Assembly (NCBI GenBank): GCA_937894465.1
Contig: CALCRE010000088.1
Location: forward strand, 1-25,898
Source: an uncultured Clostridia bacterium
GTDB lineage: Bacteria > Bacillota > Clostridia > JAAYHZ01
Reading direction: 5' to 3'
Length of the DNA: 25,898 nucleotides
How positions within the stretch are numbered: position 1 is the first letter of the stretch; every line of letters begins with the position of its first letter. Under the pieces are notes generated by a model. That model did no database searches, had not been told where the DNA came from, and saw only the letters and a list, made by a program, of their open reading frames with translations. Shown in pieces: positions 7,917 through 15,295 of the stretch. Both the position numbers and the translations under genes were made by a program.

Positions 7917-9119
7917 TTATGAATTTTCAGTTATTTCTTTCACAACGTTGAACCCTATATCTTCTTTACACTCAAATATCATCTCAACATATTTTTTTCC
8001 ATTATCATCATACACATATCTTCGGTATTTTGCAAGTATTTGAGCTTCTTCCGGTATCACATCCACCGCTCTTTCTTCAATCAAAGAAACACAATACTCC
8101 AAAGCCTGTTCCTCATCTAACGCAATATCTTTTGATTGCACCTCCTTGTATAAAGACACCTCAGTTGTCACGGGCAAATACACATTACGTCCGATGATCA
8201 GCGGCTTTTCAAGCACTTCCATCTCATATTCCCCATAAGACATTGCCACCGGTTTGGGTAAAGGGATCGACACGCCAAAAATATCAATTCTGGTTTTTTT
8301 ATAGGTTTTTCCGGTCAATTCCTTCACTGTTTTAAACTCCGGTACCGGTTCTTTAATTTCATACCATGTGGTGGCATACACCTCACCTTTCGCATGGACA
8401 TGCAGCTTGTTCTCCGAAAACTTCAACGGCACATCACCTTTGATTAAAACATCACCTTTAAAAACACTGTCTCCTTTTTTCACTGCCGCCACACCGGCTT
8501 TTACAATGACTTCTTGGATCACACCGTCTTTTAACGCCATAATATCCGCCGGGAGTGAATCGTCTTCTACAATTGGCGGTAAGTCTCGCTCCGTTACATG
8601 AAGGGTTACTTTTGTTCCCTTAATATATACCCCGGCCCAAGACAGGTCATCACGATCCAACATAAGGGTGGAAATTACGTCATCCGTGTTAATGTTTCGT
8701 TTGGAGGCACCTACATAAATACCGCTTTTTTTCACTTCTTCAAGTAGTTCATCCGTGGAAACTTCTTCGTTTCCGATGACTTCCACATACCAAACAAGGG
8801 ACATCAAATAGATTGTGACTATGAGAAAGAGCAATGCTCCGATTGCAAAGGCTTTTCTTTTTTTATATTTACCCAGAATATATGGCAGCCCGCTCTTTTT
8901 TAAAACTTCAACTGTCACTTTAGCTTTTTCTGCAACCTGATCGACTTCACGAAAAGCTTTTCTACTCAAAAACATGGTCATGGATCGGCTATCCACTTTC
9001 ACGATGTCCCATAAAAATACATTGTGATACGTACAAATATTGATAAACCGTTCGATGAACTTTCCTTCTATCTTAATATGTACAATCCCGCGAAAAAAAT
9101 TTATTAGTTTAAAAATCAA
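7917..9119 (-). CDS. yqfD: Sporulation protein YqfD
   Basis: Membrane protein of the YqfD family, known as a mother-cell sporulation protein; its molecular activity is not established. The N-terminal FFRGIVHIKIEG and the first 85 residues form a cytoplasmic domain, followed by a basic stretch (KYKKRKA) and one membrane segment at about 93-112. The remaining 290 residues are extracytoplasmic, with repeated beta-rich blocks such as ALKDGVIQEVIVKAGVAAVKKGD. I choose the TTG at 9119 because AAGGGGTGA ends five bases before it; the GTG at 9128 lies one base from the same AAGGG and could not use it. Either way the length is about 400, normal for the family. It directly follows yqfC, the usual partner, with 15 bases between (6 if GTG is the start). 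Confidence 0.9.
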   Translation of the reverse strand: MIFKLINFFRGIVHIKIEGKFIERFINICTYHNVFLWDIVKVDSRSMTMFLSRKAFREVDQVAEKAKVTVEVLKKSGLPYILGKYKKRKAFAIGALLFLIVTIYLMSLVWYVEVIGNEEVSTDELLEEVKKSGIYVGASKRNINTDDVISTLMLDRDDLSWAGVYIKGTKVTLHVTERDLPPIVEDDSLPADIMALKDGVIQEVIVKAGVAAVKKGDSVFKGDVLIKGDVPLKFSENKLHVHAKGEVYATTWYEIKEPVPEFKTVKELTGKTYKKTRIDIFGVSIPLPKPVAMSYGEYEMEVLEKPLIIGRNVYLPVTTEVSLYKEVQSKDIALDEEQALEYCVSLIEERAVDVIPEEAQILAKYRRYVYDDNGKKYVEMIFECKEDIGFNVVKEITENS

Positions 9120-9134
9120 CGGTTTCACCCCTTG

Positions 9135-9410
9135 TTAAGCATTAAATTCCAACTTTCCGACCTTTCCTTGAACAATGATATCTTCGCTTGTGATTTCCTT
9201 GATGGTCAAATCCTTACCGAATAAAGACAACGTTCCCACCGAAGTGCTCAGCTTGACACATTCGGTTTCATAACTAACAAGACTCTTGTAGCTTTCTATG
9301 AGTATCTTGTCTTTACCGGTTACAGTGATTTTTGGCACATTCAAAACAAGCTCTCTGGGCAATTCCAAAGCATTCACAAACTTTTCCTTCATTTTCCCTC
9401 TTCTAGCCAC
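9135..9410 (-). CDS. yqfC: Sporulation protein YqfC
   Basis: Small protein (91 residues) of the YabP/YqfC sporulation family, made in the mother cell in Bacillus; its biochemical role is unknown. The central pattern KITVTGKDKILIESYKS followed by a second amphipathic stretch and a C-terminal LEF tail is typical. It starts with GTG five bases after GGGGTGAT, a near-perfect Shine-Dalgarno match. It lies 30 bases after pdaA, so it is either read through from pdaA or has a promoter inside the pdaA 3' end; I could not find a convincing sigma-E promoter there. Confidence 0.88.
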   Translation of the reverse strand: MARRGKMKEKFVNALELPRELVLNVPKITVTGKDKILIESYKSLVSYETECVKLSTSVGTLSLFGKDLTIKEITSEDIIVQGKVGKLEFNA

Positions 9411-9440
9411 TGTATATCACCCCTTACCGTCCACTTTGCA

Positions 9441-10340
9441 TCAATTCCTGTATAAGTCCATCGGGTCACCAAACTCATAACCCATGTTCCTTAAAGTATC
9501 TATAACCGCTCCAAGGGCATTGGCATTATCCGGTGAAACAGCATGAAAAAGAATGACCATGCCATTGTGAGCGTATTGAGAAATTAAATTCACCACATAT
9601 TCAGGCCCTCTTACCTTATCTACCAACCAATCATCATAAGCAAATGACCAAAACAATGTTGTATATCGTAGTTCTTTTGCCATAATTAAGGTCTGTTCGT
9701 TGTATTCTCCCTTAGGAGGTCTGAAAAACAACATTTGTGCATTATATTTTTCCTCAAAGGATTTTTCCAACTCCAACAATTCCTTCTCGGCAGTGGCTCG
9801 GTCCAACAATGGCATGCTTTTATGTCGCACTGTATGATTTCCTACATAATGTCCTTCGTCTACATACCGTTGCATGAGTTTATCGCACTTATCCAAATAC
9901 GGTCCCGTGACAAAGAAAATGGATTTTACATTCTTCTCTTTTAACGTGTCCAAAATCTTTTCTGTGTATCCGTTTTCATATCCCTGGTCAAATGTAAGGT
10001 AAATGACTTTTTTATTGGTATCCCCTACCCATGCACCTGAGTGCTTTTCTAAAAGCTCCACACTCCCGGGGTCCGGATCCGGCAATGCTCCTTTATTTCT
10101 TTTGATCCCCCAGCTGCGATTACCGGATGAGTCAATTGAAACCGGTATGACGGTATCCGAAAATAGATAGGATATTTCCTGATCAAACCGAACGGAGTCA
10201 TAAGAGGTGTTGTATACACCCATAAAGATCTCCGGTCCCGTACTGTCCCCTAACATATATATGACAGCACCTACAAAGACCAATGAGACCACTAACAGCA
10301 ACCGTGTGACTCGATTCATCAAATATTTGTTATTATCCAT
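9441..10340 (-). CDS. pdaA: Delta-lactam-forming polysaccharide deacetylase PdaA
   Basis: Probable peptidoglycan N-acetylmuramic acid deacetylase, the carbohydrate esterase family 4 enzyme that makes the muramic delta-lactam of the spore cortex. Residues 11-30 form a membrane anchor or uncleaved signal. The deacetylase domain begins near 112 with YLTFDQGYENGYT; PdaA proteins share this TFDxGYENG form instead of the TFDD of ordinary deacetylases. The histidine motif HTVRH (H169, H173) and FFRPPKGEY follow, with a late catalytic-type His in ILFHAVSPDNA. The usual Asn after TFD is Gln here (Q119), a mild oddity. The ATG start has an AGGAGAGG site. A sigma-G/F-like promoter lies upstream, fitting forespore expression, and a terminator separates it from spoIIQ. 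Confidence 0.88.
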   Translation of the reverse strand: MDNNKYLMNRVTRLLLVVSLVFVGAVIYMLGDSTGPEIFMGVYNTSYDSVRFDQEISYLFSDTVIPVSIDSSGNRSWGIKRNKGALPDPDPGSVELLEKHSGAWVGDTNKKVIYLTFDQGYENGYTEKILDTLKEKNVKSIFFVTGPYLDKCDKLMQRYVDEGHYVGNHTVRHKSMPLLDRATAEKELLELEKSFEEKYNAQMLFFRPPKGEYNEQTLIMAKELRYTTLFWSFAYDDWLVDKVRGPEYVVNLISQYAHNGMVILFHAVSPDNANALGAVIDTLRNMGYEFGDPMDLYRN

Positions 10341-10360
10341 GTTCCTCTCCTCTTGTTTTT

Positions 10361-10389
10361 AAGTATCCTTGTACAATAAAATATATTCA
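10361..10389 (-). promoter_or_regulatory. Candidate forespore (sigma-G/F) promoter of pdaA
   Basis: On the minus strand, TGAATA (10389-10384) is followed after 16 bases by GATACTT (10367-10361). The known sigma-G pattern is about TGMATA, 14-16 bases, CATAMTA; the -35 is perfect and the -10 matches five of seven. The start ATG at 10340 is 20 bases beyond the -10, leaving a very short leader that still includes the ribosome-binding site. Known sigma-G control of pdaA in Bacillus makes the match meaningful, though not proven. Confidence 0.5.
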
Positions 10390-10533
10390 AGGAGGGGTAC
10401 AGATAGTACAAAACAATAGGACAACCAATTTTTATCAATTCTTCTTTATGCCGTTTCAAGGGTGCGGTATATACAACGGAAAATATCGAATTTTGATTGA
10501 TGGGTTTTTATGTTTAATTCACTATGTTATACA

Positions 10534-10577
10534 AATCAAAAGAGCAGACAACTTATTAGCTGTCTGCTCTTTTGATT
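10534..10577 (-). terminator. Strong intrinsic terminator after spoIIQ
   Basis: A perfect 17-base inverted repeat (10534-10550 with 10561-10577) encloses a ten-base loop; the core AGAGCAGACA pairs with TGTCTGCTCT and is flanked by A and T runs on both sides, so it could work in both directions. It lies about 50 bases after the spoIIQ stop and isolates spoIID-spoIIQ from pdaA. The rest of the 285-base spacer (10390-10533) shows no gene or clear motif. Confidence 0.82.
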
Positions 10578-10625
10578 CTTACAGTTTCAATGGTTTTATA
10601 AAACTTTTAACTGTTCCTCTTTTTG

Positions 10626-11366
10626 TTATTCCATGGGTAAATAATTTTTCGGGTCGGCTATTGTACCGTCTGCCCAAACTTCAAAATGCAAATGAGATTC
10701 CTCTGCACATTCAAACAATGCAGTGTCACCTACAGCACCAATGATATCACCGGCTTCCACCAGCTGATTCACTTGAACCATGTCTTCCCTTGCTAGGTTT
10801 GCATATACTGTCTTTAAGCCATCTCCATGGTCCACGATGACAGTATATCCGAAACCGGGGTCGTTCTTAATGTCTGTTACAGTACCATCCGCCACAACAG
10901 CTACTGCAGTACCGATTGCTGCACCGATATCCAGGCCGCTGTGTGCTCGCCACTCTTCCAATGTTCTAGAATAAGTAAGCTGATCCATTGAATAATCGAA
11001 TGTGACGCTCCCTGATACAGGCATAACGAAGTCGATGGCCGATACAACAGAAGAAGCTTCTGCTCCGGCATTCACCGGATGCGCTTGATTTTCATCATTA
11101 CTATCTACTTCCTCGGCATCTTCACCATCAGGATCCTCGTTTAAGACGAAATGTTCGTCAATCACGTTACCGCTTGCTTCTTCACCTTCGTATGTGGTCT
11201 CTGATGCTTCCATGCTTAGATCTCCATCCGCTTGATTATTTCTGATGGACACCACTGCTACCGCTACGATCACAATACATATACCTAAGGCTACGAAAAA
11301 TCCGTTCTTCTCGAAAAAGTCTACTACATTTTGTCTGAAGTTCTTGTTGTTACCTTCATTGTTCAT
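10626..11366 (-). CDS. spoIIQ: Stage II sporulation protein SpoIIQ (M23/LytM peptidase)
   Basis: Forespore membrane protein that forms the channel/zipper with mother-cell SpoIIIAH during engulfment. A membrane segment at about 22-41 is followed by an acidic, flexible linker (about 45-105) and a LytM domain. Both zinc motifs are intact: H142-x3-D146 (HSGLD) and HLHFE (H225, H227). Bacillus SpoIIQ has lost the zinc-binding His, while clostridial versions keep it, so this copy may bind zinc or be active. I start at the ATG at 11366, five bases after GGAGGTGA; the frame is open 14 codons further upstream from a TTG, but that stretch contains the promoter and ribosome-binding site. A perfect sigma-F promoter lies directly upstream. 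The gene follows spoIID, its usual neighbour. Length is 246 residues. Confidence 0.92.
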   Translation of the reverse strand: MNNEGNNKNFRQNVVDFFEKNGFFVALGICIVIVAVAVVSIRNNQADGDLSMEASETTYEGEEASGNVIDEHFVLNEDPDGEDAEEVDSNDENQAHPVNAGAEASSVVSAIDFVMPVSGSVTFDYSMDQLTYSRTLEEWRAHSGLDIGAAIGTAVAVVADGTVTDIKNDPGFGYTVIVDHGDGLKTVYANLAREDMVQVNQLVEAGDIIGAVGDTALFECAEESHLHFEVWADGTIADPKNYLPME

Positions 11367-11387
11367 AAACTTCACCTCCGTTATATG

Positions 11388-11417
11388 TATTTTTGCCGGT
11401 ATTTTCAAGTTATATAC
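11388..11417 (-). promoter_or_regulatory. Sigma-F promoter of spoIIQ
   Basis: On the minus strand GTATA (11417-11413), a 15-base spacer and GGCAAAAATA (11397-11388) match the published sigma-F consensus GYATA-N15-GGNNANANTW at every fixed position. The -35 begins four bases after the spoIID stop codon, and the -10 ends 21 bases before the spoIIQ ATG, leaving room for the strong GGAGGTGA site. spoIIQ is a classical sigma-F gene, so position, sequence and gene agree. Confidence 0.83.
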
Positions 11418-11420
11418 ATA

Positions 11421-12395
11421 TTACCGGTAACTTTTCACAATAATACCATTGTAATAATGCTCAAGGATCTCAATATATGTTCCTCCATTCAAAGCAAGGT
11501 AATTTGCACCCCATTGACTCATACCCACACCATGGCCAGAACCTTTTGTTCTAAAGTGAATGATACCTTTTTTATCTATAGAAATCTCGAACTTAGTGGA
11601 TTTTAAACCCAACAAACGTCTAAGCTCCGTGCCCTCAAATATTTTATTGCCCAAACGAATACTTTTTACTCCTCCTCCTGATGTATGTTCAATTGTTTCA
11701 ATCTCTCCTTCCATTCGGTCGGAAAGGTTAAAATCAGAATAACCGGAATTAGAAGTGATCTTCTGTCGAATTTCTCCCGGGGTAAATGTAACTTTTTGAT
11801 CCCATACCGGACTGATGGAATCCCCCTTACTCATTACACTGACCAAATAAGGTACCGGGGTACCCCAGACATCCGAAGCGCTTTCGGTTATTCCTCCGGC
11901 ATTCGAGTGATAAACCGGGTTGGTGATTTCCTCCTTGTAGGTGATCACTTGACCTATGGTCTCTTCCACCGATGACTGTATCTTTTTCCAATACCGACTT
12001 GTAGAAAACTTGCCCCATACTTCAGACATCTGCTCTTTGGTCTTATATCCTTGACAATGGGAAGGGTCGGTACAAATAGGTGTATCCGGATGGTACCCAT
12101 CTTTGGCGACATACAAACCTTTGAGCCTGGCTACAGCATATGTCCTTGCTGCAACTGCTTGCGCATTTAATGCTTCCTGTTCAAATGCAGCAGGCATTTC
12201 AGCAGCCACCACTCCTAAAAGATAATCTTCTAAGTCCATCTCCACAACTTTTTGTGCCTCATGCGCCCATACCTTTATTTTCACATCGACATATACCTTG
12301 TCCTCTGATGTGGTATGGCAACTTTTGGACAGCAAAAAAGGAATGAGCACAATCATTAAGATAAATACAATTTGCACTGTAACTAATTTTTTCAT
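11421..12395 (-). CDS. spoIID: Stage II sporulation protein D (lytic transglycosylase)
   Basis: Mother-cell membrane lytic transglycosylase that thins septal peptidoglycan to allow engulfment. An N-terminal membrane anchor (about 5-22) precedes the SpoIID domain. The block LEDYLLGVVAAEMPAAFEQEALNAQAVAARTYA contains the catalytic-type Glu (E66 in AAEMP). Later motifs include CTDPSHC, with a paired Cys probably binding metal or forming a disulfide, YHSNAGG, and SGHGVGMSQWGA near the end. Length (324) and order before spoIIQ are typical. The ATG is preceded by AGAGGGG. It should be sigma-E dependent by analogy, but I found no convincing sigma-E promoter in the 106-base upstream gap, only a TTGACA at about 12448-12453 without a good -10. 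Confidence 0.94.
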   Translation of the reverse strand: MKKLVTVQIVFILMIVLIPFLLSKSCHTTSEDKVYVDVKIKVWAHEAQKVVEMDLEDYLLGVVAAEMPAAFEQEALNAQAVAARTYAVARLKGLYVAKDGYHPDTPICTDPSHCQGYKTKEQMSEVWGKFSTSRYWKKIQSSVEETIGQVITYKEEITNPVYHSNAGGITESASDVWGTPVPYLVSVMSKGDSISPVWDQKVTFTPGEIRQKITSNSGYSDFNLSDRMEGEIETIEHTSGGGVKSIRLGNKIFEGTELRRLLGLKSTKFEISIDKKGIIHFRTKGSGHGVGMSQWGANYLALNGGTYIEILEHYYNGIIVKSYR

Positions 12396-12501
12396 ATTCC
12401 CCTCTTTTCATCGTGTTAAGATCATATTTGTACAACCATTACAAATATATTGTCAAAAGGTGTCTAGTATGAAAAAACAGTTGCTCATTCCTTTTTGTCA
12501 T

Positions 12502-14037
12502 TTAATATAGTGGTAAGTTGTTTTCTCTCAAGTAGCTTTCCTTCGCCTGTATGAGTAAGGTAAAGCTCGGGTGGGTTTGCCCGTAAATCTGCTCAAAAAT
12601 CTTTTGGGAATACCGCAAGTCTTTTAAAGTTAGGTTGACATAATCTTCACGGCCGTATGACCCGTCTTTCATATAGGCATACCAAAGATCCTTGTTAGGC
12701 TTATACCAGTCTTTTTCGGTATCAATCACCGCCTGCCTTATTCTTTCGGCTATCTCCTTATACATCACATCATCAGTGTCTACATACAGTTCATAGAGGA
12801 AATTCATTTCGGTAACCAAATGATTTAAAGACACATGAGTGGGAATCAAGGCAAATTTTTGGTCTGTGTAATCCCACACCAAATAGCCTCCATTTTCAGT
12901 TTCAAAATGATGGTTCTTAGCAAAATCAACCAAGAAGTCCCCATATGCACAAGCAGAAGCTAAAAGGGCCGGATCTTTCCACTTGCGCCAACCCCTAATT
13001 AAAAACAACCCGGCGTCGGTATTGAATCTAGTATCATAAAAGGACTCATAAATACCGTAATCATTTCTCAACCAATCGGATTGAGGTTCCGTGGGCCATA
13101 TTCCGTCTTCCGTCTGATCTCTCACAGCGGTATACAATGCCACTATGGACATAGAATCAAAATAGCGTCCCTCTGTCCTCAAAAAAGATTCCCCTGCATG
13201 ATGAGCGGTGTTTTTATAAAAGCAATCATTTCCCGATGGCGTATAGGTAGAAGGTGTCAAATAGTATTGGCCGTTCATTGACCACTTCCTATGGCGGGAA
13301 TAGTCGGCGATTTTTGCTACCGCCTTTGTATAATCATCGGAAAAGTCCACAAGCAGTTCTTTGGAATAGATTCCCCATTGCTCTGTTAAGCGTCCCTTTT
13401 GAATGGGCAGTTCGGCGGTTATATAACCTTTATGTATTTGGATCACGGAGCTTTTGTTGGGCAGATCTTTCAAAACACCGTAATCCAACTTTTTATAAGC
13501 ATTGACACAGCTTGCTACCATGTAGAAGGAAGGGGATTCTATGTAGATTTTATAGGGCGATGAATAAGGCGTTTCCTCCGAGTTAAAAGGTCCTTCTAAA
13601 ACAGACGTTACATTGTCACGCCCCTTTGGGTAACTGAAATAACGGTACTGATACGCGGGATCAGTCTCTAGATAAATTTCTACATTCAATAAAGAAGAGG
13701 TATTTGTTTCGCTATCCATACGCATACAATAATAAATGTCACCGGAGTACAATTCATAAAAATCCAGTGTAAGAAGACCGGCCTGTTTTTTCTTGTGATA
13801 CACCGTGTATTCATATCGTGTATTGTTAGCGGCAGTATATTGAGTTTGGGTTTTATTAATTAGTGTTAATGTCAAATCCTTACCAAACACTTTAAAAAGG
13901 TTTTCTGTTACCGGTTGACCTGACAACCCATCCTTCGAAGTATTACTAATATTCGTTAGAACTAAAATAAAAGCAATGACAAAAACAGCAATCACTGCGA
14001 TGAAAGCCAATAACTTGCCTTTAAAATTTAGCTTCAT
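12502..14037 (-). CDS. Membrane-anchored protein with D-glucuronyl C5-epimerase-like C-terminal domain
   Basis: 511-residue protein of uncertain function. Residues 8-29 are an uncleaved membrane anchor with a basic start, so the bulk should face outward. The first half after the anchor is beta-rich and unrecognised. The C-terminal half (about 240-500) is alpha-helical with aromatic-rich repeats such as YTAVRDQTEDGIWP, WDYTDQKFALIPTHVSLNHLVTEMNFLYELY and EKDWYKPNKDLWYAY, the pattern of an (alpha/alpha)-barrel like the C-terminal domain of glucuronyl C5-epimerases or related uronate-acting enzymes. This is recognition by pattern only. The ATG at 14037 is two bases after the stop of the hydrolase gene, with AGAGG six bases upstream inside that gene's last codons, so translation is coupled. 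A nominal TTG two codons earlier lacks proper spacing. The gene ends 106 bases before spoIID and may belong to a surface-polysaccharide function. Confidence 0.55.
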   Translation of the reverse strand: MKLNFKGKLLAFIAVIAVFVIAFILVLTNISNTSKDGLSGQPVTENLFKVFGKDLTLTLINKTQTQYTAANNTRYEYTVYHKKKQAGLLTLDFYELYSGDIYYCMRMDSETNTSSLLNVEIYLETDPAYQYRYFSYPKGRDNVTSVLEGPFNSEETPYSSPYKIYIESPSFYMVASCVNAYKKLDYGVLKDLPNKSSVIQIHKGYITAELPIQKGRLTEQWGIYSKELLVDFSDDYTKAVAKIADYSRHRKWSMNGQYYLTPSTYTPSGNDCFYKNTAHHAGESFLRTEGRYFDSMSIVALYTAVRDQTEDGIWPTEPQSDWLRNDYGIYESFYDTRFNTDAGLFLIRGWRKWKDPALLASACAYGDFLVDFAKNHHFETENGGYLVWDYTDQKFALIPTHVSLNHLVTEMNFLYELYVDTDDVMYKEIAERIRQAVIDTEKDWYKPNKDLWYAYMKDGSYGREDYVNLTLKDLRYSQKIFEQIYGQTHPSFTLLIQAKESYLRENNLPLY

Positions 14038-14039
14038 GG

Positions 14040-14978
14040 TCAACCTCTTTTTGCACTTAACATATTCTCAATAAACACATAACAATTCTCTCGCTGTTCC
14101 TTAGGGAAATCATGGCCGCAGTCCGGTTGTTCGACTAGAAGGTTCAGTGTCATGTTTTGTTTTGCAGCAACATGTCGGATGTACTTCATACACTCTTTCA
14201 CACCTTCTTGATCAAAGTTACTGTCGCTCTTTGGTGCATTTACATACATTGCCCTAGGAAGAATAGCCTCTAGGATCTCCTCGAATTTTACCGACATTTT
14301 ATCGGGATTGTTTTGGTAGACATCCCTAACAAGCGGCATATATCGATCTTGCGCCCATGCAGCCAAACTGCCGAAGCTTTTTGCATATGCTTTCCATGTG
14401 GTGAATCCGCAGCTAGTGGCTGCAACTTTGATTCTAGGTTCAAATGCTGCAAGGAACAACGTGTTGTGCCCCCCTAATGAATGTCCGATGCTTCCTAAAC
14501 GATCAGAATCCACTTGAGGTAATTGAGTCAACAAGTCCAACCCCCTTCGATGTATTGTAATGTCTTTCATAGTACCGCTTACATAGCCTTCCGGCAGCGG
14601 GTGAACATCCTTCATTTCGCCAAAGCTCGGCAAATCCGGTGCAAGGGTCACCATACCCCTTTGAGCCAACTCAAGTGCATAATAAAGGTTTTCTTTGCCT
14701 TCCAACCCGGCAGGTTCACGGCTACCACACCCGGTGGTTTGATGTAAACAAATCATTCCCGGAACCTTTCCGCTTATTTCCTCAGGTATCATTAAATAAG
14801 CCCATATGACACTACCCGGTTGATCTTGATACCGGATGTGTTTTCGGATCACATTCCCGATTTTCTCTTCGGATAAGGTTTCCGTCTCTACCGGCAAACC
14901 GTCCCATTGAGTTTTCAAAGGTCCCATAAACCGTTCCATGCGCTCTAAGATGTCTTTTCGTCTGTCCATCCAATTCAT
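14040..14978 (-). CDS. Alpha/beta hydrolase (dienelactone hydrolase / acetyl-esterase type)
   Basis: Predicted cytoplasmic serine esterase or related hydrolase of 312 residues; no signal peptide. The nucleophile elbow GSIGHSLGG puts the Ser at 167; the oxyanion region is CLHQTTGCG near 78-86, and the late DCGHDFP supplies the catalytic His. The block LAPDLPSFGEMKDVHPLPEG is typical of large hydrolases in the dienelactone hydrolase/abhydrolase group, some of which remove acetyl or acyl groups from carbohydrates. The ATG start is preceded by GGATGAT. Its stop almost touches the start of the C5-epimerase-like gene, so the two probably act on one substrate, perhaps an acylated polysaccharide; that is inference. 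It is transcribed divergently from the acyl-CoA synthetase gene. Confidence 0.77.
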   Translation of the reverse strand: MNWMDRRKDILERMERFMGPLKTQWDGLPVETETLSEEKIGNVIRKHIRYQDQPGSVIWAYLMIPEEISGKVPGMICLHQTTGCGSREPAGLEGKENLYYALELAQRGMVTLAPDLPSFGEMKDVHPLPEGYVSGTMKDITIHRRGLDLLTQLPQVDSDRLGSIGHSLGGHNTLFLAAFEPRIKVAATSCGFTTWKAYAKSFGSLAAWAQDRYMPLVRDVYQNNPDKMSVKFEEILEAILPRAMYVNAPKSDSNFDQEGVKECMKYIRHVAAKQNMTLNLLVEQPDCGHDFPKEQRENCYVFIENMLSAKRG

Positions 14979-15080
14979 TTTTTATCATCCTTTCCTGTGT
15001 GCGTTTTTACAACACCATTCTATCAAATAAAACATGAATAGTTTTATTACTTATTTACAAAAATACTATATAAGATTACC

Positions 15081-15174
15081 ACCAGAAAAAAGTACTCGTT
15101 TTTCTGTGGAGAAGTGGGTATAAATATTACTGCAAAAAAATGTACACATGTTTTTGTGGGGAAGTGAGTATATC
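15081..15174. repeat. Two tandem copies of a hairpin-containing element
   Basis: Two imperfect copies lie 50 bases apart. Each begins with an inverted repeat (CAGAAAAA with TTTTTCTG in the first, CAAAAA with TTTTTG in the second) around a GTAC core, and continues with the same tail: GTGGAGAAGTGGGTATA in copy one, GTGGGGAAGTGAGTATA in copy two. They lie about 35-130 bases upstream of the synthetase -35. The tail being better conserved than the arms suggests a protein-binding element rather than a simple hairpin. The purpose is unknown. Confidence 0.6.
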
Positions 15175-15209
15175 AGATCGTTATTAATAAAATATTAATA
15201 AAAAAACAC

Positions 15210-15238
15210 TTGTAATAAGAATATAGTTGTTATATAAT
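15210..15238 (+). promoter_or_regulatory. Sigma-A promoter of the acyl-CoA synthetase gene
   Basis: TTGTAA (15210-15215), a 17-base spacer and a perfect TATAAT (15233-15238) form a strong housekeeping-type promoter. Transcription should begin near 15245, about 50 bases before the ATG, leaving room for the GAGGA ribosome-binding site at 15284-15288. Confidence 0.7.
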
Positions 15239-15295
15239 GCTTACTAATAGGAACTGGTGTTATTACCTAGTAATAATTCGTTTGAGGAAGAGATG

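Larger units (their letters stand above)
14979..15295. other. Divergent intergenic region with repeats and promoter
   Basis: This 317-base AT-rich region separates the hydrolase (leftward) from the acyl-CoA synthetase (rightward). It holds two similar 50-base-spaced units (about 15081-15174) and a clear rightward sigma-A promoter (15210-15238), listed separately. A convincing leftward promoter was not found; TAGAAT (minus strand, about 15016-15021) lacks a matching -35. No small open reading frame with a ribosome-binding site is visible. Confidence 0.6.

Noticed and set aside
10448..10744. 98-codon open frame on the + strand covering the terminator and the spoIIQ 3' end
   Set aside because: It is antisense to spoIIQ, runs through a strong terminator and has no ribosome-binding site or recognisable protein pattern.
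12396..12501. TTGACA in the spoIID upstream gap as a promoter
   Set aside because: No -10 of acceptable quality lies 16-18 bases downstream, and a sigma-E pattern could not be fitted either.
15105..15176. GTGGAG/GTGGGT repeats resembling MraZ boxes
   Set aside because: The hexamers here are 8 bases apart within a unit and 50 between units, not the roughly 10-base period expected of MraZ sites, and no cell-division gene is near.
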